A stretch of DNA of 64,000 nucleotides from Oerskovia jenensis (lineage in GTDB: Bacteria; Actinomycetota; Actinomycetes; Actinomycetales; Cellulomonadaceae). Below are positions 36,166 through 42,936 of the stretch, piece by piece. The notes beneath the pieces were generated by a model that worked only from the letters and a program-made list of their open reading frames with translations, did not search any database and was not told the origin of the DNA. Within the stretch, counting starts at the first letter, position 1. Every line of letters begins with the position of its first letter. The stretch is taken from positions 1,054,001 to 1,118,000 of the forward strand of contig NZ_JAFBBO010000001.1 in assembly GCF_016907235.1 (NCBI RefSeq), read 5' to 3'. A program made the position numbers and the translations under genes.

Positions 36166-37077
36166 CTAGGCCCGGGCGAGCACCTCGCCGTTGAGGACGG
36201 CGAACCATCCGGCGGGCTCCTCGGCCCAGCGCAGCCACTCCTGCGCGAGCTGTTCGAGCGCGACGTCGTCCGCGAGCGCCGACTCCTTGGCCTGGACGGC
36301 GAAGTTGGACGCGATGCAGCGCTCGGCCCACAGCCCGCCCCACCAGGCGCGGTCGGCGGGGGTCGAGTAGCACCAGACCCCTGCCGACGGCACGATCTGG
36401 GCGGGGTCGAAGCCTGCCTCCTGGACCCAGGCGAGGAGGCGTCGGCCCGCGTCGGCCTGGTAGCCGTAGGCGTGCGTGACCTCGTGGTAGAGCTCGTTCC
36501 ACTCGGTGAGGCCCGCGGACTCGGGGTACCAGGTCATGGCGGCGTAGTCGGCGTCGCGCACCGCGACGATGCCGCCGGGCTTGGCGACGCGCTTCATCTC
36601 GCGCAGCGCGGCCAGCGGGTCGGACAGGTGCTGGAGGAGCTGGTGCGCGAACACGACGTCGAACGTGTCGTCGGCGAAGGGCAGCTCGTAGGCGTTGGCC
36701 TGCTGGAACGAGACGTTGCTCAGCCCGGAGCCGGCGGCGAGCTCGCGCGCGCTCTCGAGGACTGCGGCCGAGGCGTCGACGCCGATCACGGTGCCTCCCG
36801 GCACGTGGCGGGCCAGGTCGACCGTGAGGGTCGCGGGCCCGCAGCCGACGTCGAGGACCTGGTGGTCGCTGCGAAGGTGCGGCAGGAGGAAGCCTGCGGA
36901 GTTCTCCGCGGTGCGCCAGCGGTGCGAGCGCAGGACGGACTCGTGGTGGCCGTGGGTGTACGACTCGGACTCCATGCTGGGCGTGCTGCCCAGGGCCCCG
37001 GTGGGGGCGTCGGGCGCATGGGCGTCGGGCGTGGCGTCGGCGGTGACGTCCTGGTCCGGCGTGGGGGTGTGGGTCAT
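36166..37077 (-). CDS. SAM-dependent methyltransferase (UbiE/arsenite-type fold)
   Basis: A 303-residue methyltransferase. About 45 residues of acidic, Pro/Thr-rich, variable N-terminus are followed by YTHGHHESVLRSHRWRTAEN, motif I HQVLDVGCGPATLTVDLA, GVDASAAVLESARELA, and FDVVFAHQLLQHLSDPLAAL. KPGGIVAVRDADYAAMTWYP comes next. The C-terminal third has Trp- and Glu-rich helices. This matches a widespread UbiE-like group without a known substrate. I use the ATG at 37077, 6 nt after TACCGT (37084-37089); an in-frame GTG 11 codons upstream lies before that -10 and is unlikely. Confidence 0.85.
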   Translation of the reverse strand: MTHTPTPDQDVTADATPDAHAPDAPTGALGSTPSMESESYTHGHHESVLRSHRWRTAENSAGFLLPHLRSDHQVLDVGCGPATLTVDLARHVPGGTVIGVDASAAVLESARELAAGSGLSNVSFQQANAYELPFADDTFDVVFAHQLLQHLSDPLAALREMKRVAKPGGIVAVRDADYAAMTWYPESAGLTEWNELYHEVTHAYGYQADAGRRLLAWVQEAGFDPAQIVPSAGVWCYSTPADRAWWGGLWAERCIASNFAVQAKESALADDVALEQLAQEWLRWAEEPAGWFAVLNGEVLARA

Positions 37078-37214
37078 GCTTGCACGGTAGAACGCTTCCA
37101 CCCTTCCCACAGCCCCGTTCTCACATCATGGGCGGCAAAGGGTCGGGGTGCGGTTCGTCGCGCCTCGCGCGCGGCGTGCCGTGCCTGCGGCGATCACCCG
37201 GGACAATCACCTGC

Positions 37215-38540
37215 GTGACCACCGCCCCGGCCGCCCCTGCCCGCCCTGCCCCCGCGACGTCGTCGGGCGGGTTCTGGCGGCGCCATGCCGCCCTCCTGCT
37301 GCCCGCGGGAGACCGCGTGCCCGGCGTCGACCTGGCCCGGGGGCTCGCGATCCTGGGCATGTTCGCGGCGCACGTGGGCGTGACGTCGGACGACTTCTCG
37401 ACGGGCGACGGCTGGCTCTCGCTGGTCCACGGTCGCTCGTCGATCCTGTTCGCGGTGATCGCTGGCGTCTCGCTCGCGCTCGTCTCGGGCCGGCGCACCC
37501 CCCTGTCGGGTGTCCCGGCGCTCCAGGCGCGCACGCGCATCCTGGTGCGGGCCGTGCTGCTGCTCGCGCTCGCGGGTCTGCTGGACCTGCTCGGCACCCC
37601 GGTCGCGCTGATCCTGGGCTTCTACGCGGCGTACTTCGTGCTCGCGCTGCCGTTCCTGCGGTGGGCGCCGCGGCGGCTGTTCGGGCTGGCGCTCGTGGTC
37701 GCGGTCGTGGGGCCGGTCCTCGTGCACTGGTTGCCCGAGATCCTGCTGCGGGCCGAGCTCTCGATCCCCTTCGACGGTTCGGGGGCGCTCACGGACTTCC
37801 TGCTCACGGGGCACTACCCGGCGCTCGTGTGGATGGCGTACGTGCTCGTGGGGCTCGGGGTGGGGCGGCTCGACCTGACGTCCCGACGGCTCCAGGAGCG
37901 GCTCGTCGGGCTCGGCGCGGGGCTGGCCCTGGGCGCGTACCTGCTCTCCGCGCTGTTCACGGGCACGACGCTGACCCAGGTCCTCGCCGGGTCCGGTCGG
38001 GCCGCGCTGATCCAGGAGCGGGCCATGGACGCGTCGGGCCTCTACCAGCTCGAGACGTTGCCGTGGACGGCCCCGCTGCCGACGTCGGACTACCTGTGGC
38101 TCGCGGGCCCGCACACCGACACGACGCTCGAGGTGCTGGGCTCGGGTGGTTTCGCGCTCGCCGTCCTGGGCCTGTGCCTGCTGCTCGGAGCCCGGCGCCC
38201 CGTCCTGCGGGTGCTGGCCCCGCTCGCGGCCGTGGGGTCCATGGCGCTGACCGTCTACTGCCTGCAGATCGTCGCGATCTGGGCCTGGGAGGACCCGCTC
38301 ATGACGGGCACGGGCAACGGGGAGCTGCTGCTGCTCGTCGTGGCGAGCCTGGTGTTCGCGACCGTGTGGCGGTGGTGTCTCGGGCGCGGCCCGCTCGAAC
38401 GGTTCGTGGGCTGGGTCGCAGGGCGTGCGGCGTCGGTCTCCTCGGGCGTCGCGGCGCCGGACGGCGCGTCGCCCGCGAGGCGAGACGCCGCCCCGACGGC
38501 GCAGCCCACCCCGGGCGGGGACGTACAGTCGGGCGCATGA
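37215..38540 (+). CDS. DUF418 family membrane protein (YeiB-like)
   Basis: A 441-residue polytopic protein. RVPGVDLARGLAILGMFAAH near residue 35 is the acyltransferase-3/DUF1624-like signature of YeiB-type proteins. About ten membrane helices follow, and the C-terminal DUF418 region has SMALTVYCLQIVAIWAW. A disordered Ala/Pro tail ends the protein. The role is unknown; the family has been linked to membrane-lipid or substrate acyl transfer without firm evidence. The GTG is placed 7 nt after GACAAT (37202-37207). The stop codon overlaps the ATG of the next gene by four bases. Confidence 0.82.
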   Translation: MTTAPAAPARPAPATSSGGFWRRHAALLLPAGDRVPGVDLARGLAILGMFAAHVGVTSDDFSTGDGWLSLVHGRSSILFAVIAGVSLALVSGRRTPLSGVPALQARTRILVRAVLLLALAGLLDLLGTPVALILGFYAAYFVLALPFLRWAPRRLFGLALVVAVVGPVLVHWLPEILLRAELSIPFDGSGALTDFLLTGHYPALVWMAYVLVGLGVGRLDLTSRRLQERLVGLGAGLALGAYLLSALFTGTTLTQVLAGSGRAALIQERAMDASGLYQLETLPWTAPLPTSDYLWLAGPHTDTTLEVLGSGGFALAVLGLCLLLGARRPVLRVLAPLAAVGSMALTVYCLQIVAIWAWEDPLMTGTGNGELLLLVVASLVFATVWRWCLGRGPLERFVGWVAGRAASVSSGVAAPDGASPARRDAAPTAQPTPGGDVQSGA

Positions 38541-39544
38541 CGACGTCTTCACCCTCCGCCCCCGTCCGCCCAGAGGTCCGTCGCCTGGGTTCGTCCGGCC
38601 TCGCGGTGTCCGCGATCGGCCTGGGCTGCAACAACCTGGGGCGCCCGCGCACCGCGACCGAGTCCCTCGACGGTTCCCGCGCCCTGATCGACGCCGCGCT
38701 CGACGCGGGCATCACGTTCTTCGACGTCGCGGACGTCTACGGTGCGCAGCCCGGTCTGAGCGAGGAGCTGCTGGGCAAGGCGCTGGGCTCACGCCGCGAC
38801 GACGTCGTGGTGGCCACGAAGTTCGGCATGCCCATGCACGGCGCGAACGGCGAGGACTTCCGGGCGCGCGGCTCGCGCCGCTACGTCGTCAAGGCGGTCG
38901 AGGCGTCGCTGCGGCGCCTCGGGACCGACTGGATCGACCTCTACCAGTTCCACACCCCGGACAAGCGCACCCCGGTCGAGGAGACGCTGTCCGCGCTCGA
39001 CGACCTGGTCCGCGCGGGCAAGGTCCGCTACGTGGGGCACTCGAACCGTGCGGGGTGGCAGATCGCCGACGCCGAGTACCAGGCGCGCCTGAGCGGCACT
39101 GTCCGCTTCGTGTCGGCGCAGAACCAGTACAACCTGATCGACCGCGAGGCCGAACTCGAGGTCCTGCCCGCGGCGAAGGCCTACGGGCTGGGCGTGCTGC
39201 CGTTCTTCCCGCTCGCGAACGGCCTGCTGACGGGCAAGTACGCGGACGGCACGGGGCCCGACGACGGCCGCCTGGTCCACTCCAAGCCGCACCTGCTCGA
39301 GTCCGCGCCCTGGCACGCGCTCAAGGCGCTCCACACGTTCGCGCGCGAGCGCGGGGTGACCGAGGTCGAGGTCGCGTTCGGGTGGCTGCTCGCCCAGCCG
39401 CAGGTGTCGAGCGTCATCGCGGGCGCCACCCGGCCCGAGCAGGTCACCCAGAACGCCGCGGCCGGGGCCTGGGTCCCGACGGCCGCAGACCTCGCCGCCC
39501 TGGACGAGATCTTCCCGCCGGCACGCAAGGTCGCCCCGTTCTGA
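38537..39544 (+). CDS. Aldo/keto reductase
   Basis: A 335-residue NADPH-dependent TIM-barrel oxidoreductase. The family tetrad is visible: Asp and Tyr in FFDVADVYGAQPGLSEELLG, Lys in VVATKFGM and His in DLYQFHTPD. The cofactor-binding LLAQPQVSSVIAGATRPEQV lies near the end. It belongs to the YhdN/Tas-like group acting on diverse carbonyls; the substrate is unknown. It overlaps the DUF418 stop (ATGA). TACAGT 7 nt before the ATG could also give a separate leaderless message. Confidence 0.9.
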   Translation: MTTSSPSAPVRPEVRRLGSSGLAVSAIGLGCNNLGRPRTATESLDGSRALIDAALDAGITFFDVADVYGAQPGLSEELLGKALGSRRDDVVVATKFGMPMHGANGEDFRARGSRRYVVKAVEASLRRLGTDWIDLYQFHTPDKRTPVEETLSALDDLVRAGKVRYVGHSNRAGWQIADAEYQARLSGTVRFVSAQNQYNLIDREAELEVLPAAKAYGLGVLPFFPLANGLLTGKYADGTGPDDGRLVHSKPHLLESAPWHALKALHTFARERGVTEVEVAFGWLLAQPQVSSVIAGATRPEQVTQNAAAGAWVPTAADLAALDEIFPPARKVAPF

Positions 39545-39650
39545 CCTGACCGGACCTCGCCTGGCCTGGCCTGACCGGACCTCGCCTGGCCTGACCGGGC
39601 CTGGCCTGGCCTGGCCTGACCGGGCATGGCCTGACCGGGCCCGACCCGGA
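39545..39650 (+). repeat. Degenerate tandem repeat, unit CCTGACCGG-(N)
   Basis: Five copies of CCTGACCGG(A/G)C separated by runs of CCTGGCCTGG and CCTCGCCTGG fill the gap after the aldo/keto reductase gene. Unit spacing varies (about 15-25 bp), so it is a slippage-type minisatellite, not a CRISPR. It has no coding potential on either strand. Confidence 0.75.
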
Positions 39651-39690
39651 CCGCCGGGCACGGCCCCGGGTTGCGTCCTACCCTCGAAGC

Positions 39691-40209
39691 ATGGGAGAGA
39701 ACAGAGGGCTCGACCCGCAACCCGTCGTCCTGGGCGTGGCCCCCGGCCAGCCGGACCACATCGTCCACGACGCGGCCCGCTTCGCGACCCAGTTCGGCGC
39801 CGAGCTGATCTGCGCGCACGTGAACGCGGGCCGCTTCGCGGTCGCGGAGGACTCGGCCGGGACGGTGACGTCCGCCCCGATCGACCCGGACTACCACGAC
39901 GAGCGCGAGGACGAGTTCGACCCCGCGCTCGCGGCGCGCCTCGCCGCGGTGCTCGACCCGAGCGGGGTGCGGTGGAGCACGCGGCTCCTCGTCGGGGACA
40001 CGGCCGACGCCCTGGGCCACCTCGCCGAGACGGTCGACGCCGCGATGATCGTGGTCGGGACGCACGAGCGCGGGTTCGGCGGCGGTGTCCAGGAGTTCTT
40101 CAACCGCTCGATCGCGGTCCACCTCGCGCACCGGCAGAACCGCCCCGTGGTCGTCGTCCCCGCGCGGGCCCCCGGCGTCGAGTCGCCGCTGCCCTGGGTG
40201 ACGCGCTGA
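39691..40209 (+). CDS. Universal stress protein (UspA family)
   Basis: A 172-residue single-domain Usp protein. It has VVLGVAPGQPDHIVHDAARF at the start, VNAGRFAVAEDS, STRLLVGDTADALGHLAE, and the ATP-binding type C-terminus VVGTHERGFGGGVQEFFNRS with PVVVVPA. Usp proteins bind ATP/AMP and respond to stress or anoxia. The ATG follows TACCCT (39679-39684) by 6 nt, so it is probably leaderless. Its stop overlaps the start of a crcB-like fragment (TGATG), a coupling that remains although that gene is broken. Confidence 0.88.
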   Translation: MGENRGLDPQPVVLGVAPGQPDHIVHDAARFATQFGAELICAHVNAGRFAVAEDSAGTVTSAPIDPDYHDEREDEFDPALAARLAAVLDPSGVRWSTRLLVGDTADALGHLAETVDAAMIVVGTHERGFGGGVQEFFNRSIAVHLAHRQNRPVVVVPARAPGVESPLPWVTR

Positions 40210-40290
40210 TGGCCGCCACGAGCAGGCCCAGCTACCTGCGCTGGGCCTCGATCGGTCTCGTGATGATCGGCGGAGCGTTCGGCGCCGCAC
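40209..40290 (+). pseudogene. crcB/fluC fragment (fluoride channel, N-terminus only)
   Basis: MAATSRPSYLRWASIGLVMI followed by GGAFGAAR resembles the first helix and GGxxGAxxR motif of the fluoride channel CrcB/FluC. Homology stops at about 40290, where the sequence switches without a gap to an aminoglycoside-phosphotransferase frame. The remaining crcB part (about 100 residues) is missing. The open frame runs on to a TGA at 40413-40415 with Arg/Ser-rich non-conserved sequence. Confidence 0.5.
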
Positions 40291-40678
40291 GTGGAGCGTC
40301 GAGCAGCGCATCGCGCGCGCCGACGAGCGGATCGCCGACGGCGAGGGCCCGTCCGACTGGTTCCCCGAGCACGCGCAGCTCTCTGTCGCCGAGGCGCGTC
40401 CGCTCCTCGACCTGACGCCCCCCGTGGACCGGCTCGTGGTGTGCCACGGCGACGCGTGCGCACCCAACACCCTGCTGGCCGCCGACGGCACGTTCGCGGC
40501 GCACGTCGACCTCGGGTCGCTCGGGGTGGCGGACCGCTGGGCAGACCTCGCGGTCGCGGCGTGGAGCACCGAGTGGAACTACGGGCCCGGCTACGACGGG
40601 ATCGTGTACGAGTCCTACGGCATCGAGCCCGACAAGGAACGCATCGCCTACTACCGCCTGCTCTGGGACCTGGGCTGA
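40286..40678 (+). pseudogene. Truncated APH-family phosphotransferase (C-terminal half)
   Basis: In frame to the TGA at 40676-40678 are WSVEQRIARADERIADGEGP, SDWFPEHAQLSVAEARPLLD, then the kinase-type catalytic loop VVCHGDACAPNTLL. The metal-binding AAHVDLGSLGVADRWADLAV follows, with the C-terminal helix YGIEPDKERIAYYRLLWDLG. These are the second half of an APH(3')-like aminoglycoside/small-molecule kinase. The ATP-binding N-lobe is absent, replaced by the crcB fragment in another frame, so the product cannot be active as a kinase. This is a deletion scar joining two genes. Confidence 0.75.
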
Positions 40679-40709
40679 CGTCTCCCCTGCTCGGCGCCGC
40701 GGCCCGGTC

Positions 40710-42161
40710 TTACGCCTTCGAGCCCTGCTGGACCGGCGCCCACACGTCGCCCGGGACGTCCCCGGGCAGGTCGGGGTTCCCGGTCCCGACGAACCGGTCA
40801 CCACCCCCGGCCCTGCGCAGTCTCTCGTAGTCCTTGAGCGCCCCGAACGCCCAGCGCCCCAGCAGCGTGATCGCGACGAGGTTCACGAGCGCCATGAGCG
40901 CCATCGCGACGTCCGCCACGGCCCACACGGCCTCGAGCTCGATGAGGGACCCGATGCCGATCGCGGCGAGCACGAGCGTGCGCAGCGCCGTGAGCGCCTT
41001 GGCGCGGATGCCGAGGAACGTCAGGTTGACCTCGGCGTACGAGTAGTTGCCGAGCACCGAGGAGAACGCGAAGACGAACACCAGGATGGTCATGGGCCAC
41101 ACGGTCCACGTCCCGAGCTGGGCCGCGACGGCCGCCTGCGTGAGCGAGGCCCCCGCGGCGTCGGTCGTGGTCCCCGGGTCGAAGACCTCGGGCCCGGCCA
41201 TGAGGATGATGAACGCGGTCGCCGAGCACACCACGATCGTGTCGACGAACACCCCGAGCGACTGGATGAGCCCCTGCTTGGCGGGGTGCGAGACCGTCGC
41301 GGTCGCGGCCGCGTTCGGGGCGCTGCCCATGCCCGCCTCGTTCGAGAACAGTCCGCGCTTGACCCCGTTGAGCAGCGCCGCGAGGATGCCGCCCGCGGTG
41401 CCGGCGACGGCCTGGTCGAGCCCGAACGCGCCCTCGACGATCTGCCGGACCACGCCCGGCACGGCGCCGAGGTTCATGAGGATGATGGTCGCCGCGAGCA
41501 GGACGTAGACGCCCGCCATGATCGGCAGCACGATCCCTGCGACCTTCGCGACGCGCTTGACCCCGCCGAACAGCACGGGGGCCGCGAGCACCATGAGGAG
41601 CACCGCGGTCCAGCCGGGCGAGACCGCGTGGCCGTTGTCGAGCGCCTCGCTGATCGTGTTGGCCTGGACCATGTTGAACGCGAACCCGAACGCGAAGATC
41701 AGCAGGATCGCGAACACGATTCCCCACCGCCGCGAGCCCAGGCCGCGCTGGATGTAGTACGCGGGGCCGCCGCGGTAGGAACCGTCGTCCGCGCGGACCT
41801 TGAAGATCTGCCCCAGCGTCGCCTCGACGAACGCCGTGGCCATGCCGAGGAGCGCGACGCACCACATCCAGAAGATGGCCCCCGGGCCGCCGAGCGTCAG
41901 CGCGATCGCGACGCCCGCGATGTTGCCCGTCCCCACCCGGGACGCGAGCCCCACGCAGAACGCCTGGAACGACGAGATGCCGCCCTCGGCCGAGCCGGTC
42001 GAGCCGCCCACGAGCCGGAACATGAGCCCGAACAGCCGCACCTGGACGGCGCGCGTGCGGACCGTGAACCAGATCCCCGCGCCGATGAGGACGTAGATCA
42101 GGACGTACGAGTACAGGGCGTTGCTCAACGGGTCGATCAGCGCCTCTTGCAAGACGTCCAT
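40710..42161 (-). CDS. Alanine/glycine:cation symporter (AgcS family)
   Basis: A 483-residue sodium-coupled amino-acid importer with about 11 membrane helices. The family signature is SSFQAFCVGLASRVGTGNIA in the N-terminal third. GGPGAIFWMWCVALLGMATA, YRGGPAYYIQRGLG, LFSNEAGMGSAPNAAATATV and FSSVLGNYSYAEVN are further conserved parts. Alanine, glycine or both are the usual substrates. The ATG has a strong GGAGGAAT ribosome site, and TAGCGT (42204-42209) is a likely -10. No glycine riboswitch is present in the short leader. Confidence 0.9.
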   Translation of the reverse strand: MDVLQEALIDPLSNALYSYVLIYVLIGAGIWFTVRTRAVQVRLFGLMFRLVGGSTGSAEGGISSFQAFCVGLASRVGTGNIAGVAIALTLGGPGAIFWMWCVALLGMATAFVEATLGQIFKVRADDGSYRGGPAYYIQRGLGSRRWGIVFAILLIFAFGFAFNMVQANTISEALDNGHAVSPGWTAVLLMVLAAPVLFGGVKRVAKVAGIVLPIMAGVYVLLAATIILMNLGAVPGVVRQIVEGAFGLDQAVAGTAGGILAALLNGVKRGLFSNEAGMGSAPNAAATATVSHPAKQGLIQSLGVFVDTIVVCSATAFIILMAGPEVFDPGTTTDAAGASLTQAAVAAQLGTWTVWPMTILVFVFAFSSVLGNYSYAEVNLTFLGIRAKALTALRTLVLAAIGIGSLIELEAVWAVADVAMALMALVNLVAITLLGRWAFGALKDYERLRRAGGGDRFVGTGNPDLPGDVPGDVWAPVQQGSKA

Positions 42162-42242
42162 GCTTCATTCCTCCAGCCCGACGGCGGTGCAGCCGTCCGG
42201 AGGACGCTAACCTCCCACGGCGCCTCGTGTCGCGGCGGCCCC

Positions 42243-42839
42243 TCAGCGGGGCTGGGAGTGCGCGCGCTCCCCGCGCTGCGCCTTCTCGGCCGTCTCGGCG
42301 ATCCGGGCCGCGCGCGTCGGGGCCCGCTTGGCGTCCGCGACCCACCCCAGGATCAGCCGGCGCACGCCCGGCGGGAAGGCGTCCCAGTGCTCACGAGCGG
42401 GCGGTGCGGCGGCGAACGCCGAGGCCAGGTCGTCGGGGACGACGAGCGCCTCGGCGTCGTCGTACCTCGTCCACGAGCCGTCGGCGCGGGCCGCGTCGAT
42501 CACCGCGCGACCCGCGTCGGTCATCCTGCCGTCCGCCTCGGCGCGCGCGACCCGTTCCTTGCTCAGCCGCGTCCACCGGCTGCCCGGCCGCCGCCGTGTG
42601 AGCCACATCATGGAGCGCTCGTCGTCGATCGTCTGGACGGTCCCGTCGATCCACCCGAAGCTCAACGCCTCCTCGATGAGCTCGTCGTAGTCGATCGGGG
42701 CGCGGCCGCTCGCCCGCCGCCACTGCACGACCCAGACGCCGGGCACCTCGTCGTCGTGGTGCTCGGCGAGCCACGCACGCCACTGCGCCGCGGTCTCGGG
42801 GTGGAAGCGGGGCGCGTCCGCGCGCCGGTCGGTCACCAT
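42243..42839 (-). CDS. YdeI/OmpD-associated family protein
   Basis: A 198-residue cytoplasmic protein with RAWLAEHHDDEVPGVWVVQW, APIDYDELIEEALSFGWIDG, MMWLTRRRPGSRWTRLSKER and the C-terminal YDDAEALVVPDDLASAFAAA, FPPGVRRLILGWVADAKRA. These are the hallmark blocks of the YdeI/OmpD-associated (bacteriocin-protection-annotated) family, whose molecular role is unclear. I start at the ATG 42839 because upstream sequence is Arg/Gly-rich and overlaps the divergent helicase promoter. Confidence 0.82.
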   Translation of the reverse strand: MVTDRRADAPRFHPETAAQWRAWLAEHHDDEVPGVWVVQWRRASGRAPIDYDELIEEALSFGWIDGTVQTIDDERSMMWLTRRRPGSRWTRLSKERVARAEADGRMTDAGRAVIDAARADGSWTRYDDAEALVVPDDLASAFAAAPPAREHWDAFPPGVRRLILGWVADAKRAPTRAARIAETAEKAQRGERAHSQPR

Positions 42840-42936
42840 CCGCACAGACTTCCACGGGCAGCCGCAGACGCGCGCGGCGAGGGCTCCCGAGGCCCGGGAA
42901 CCCCCGGGGGACAACGCCTCTGCGACAATGGCCACG

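Noticed and set aside
39545-39650. Possible CRISPR array
   Set aside because: Units are 9-25 bp with irregular spacing and no unique spacers, and no cas genes are present. It is a minisatellite.
42162-42240. Glycine riboswitch before the AgcS gene
   Set aside because: The leader is only about 36 nt after the likely -10 box and lacks the conserved glycine-aptamer elements.
40798-42345. Long alternative frame overlapping AgcS
   Set aside because: It is the +1 shadow of agcS, Arg-rich without membrane helices, while the agcS frame has clear family motifs.
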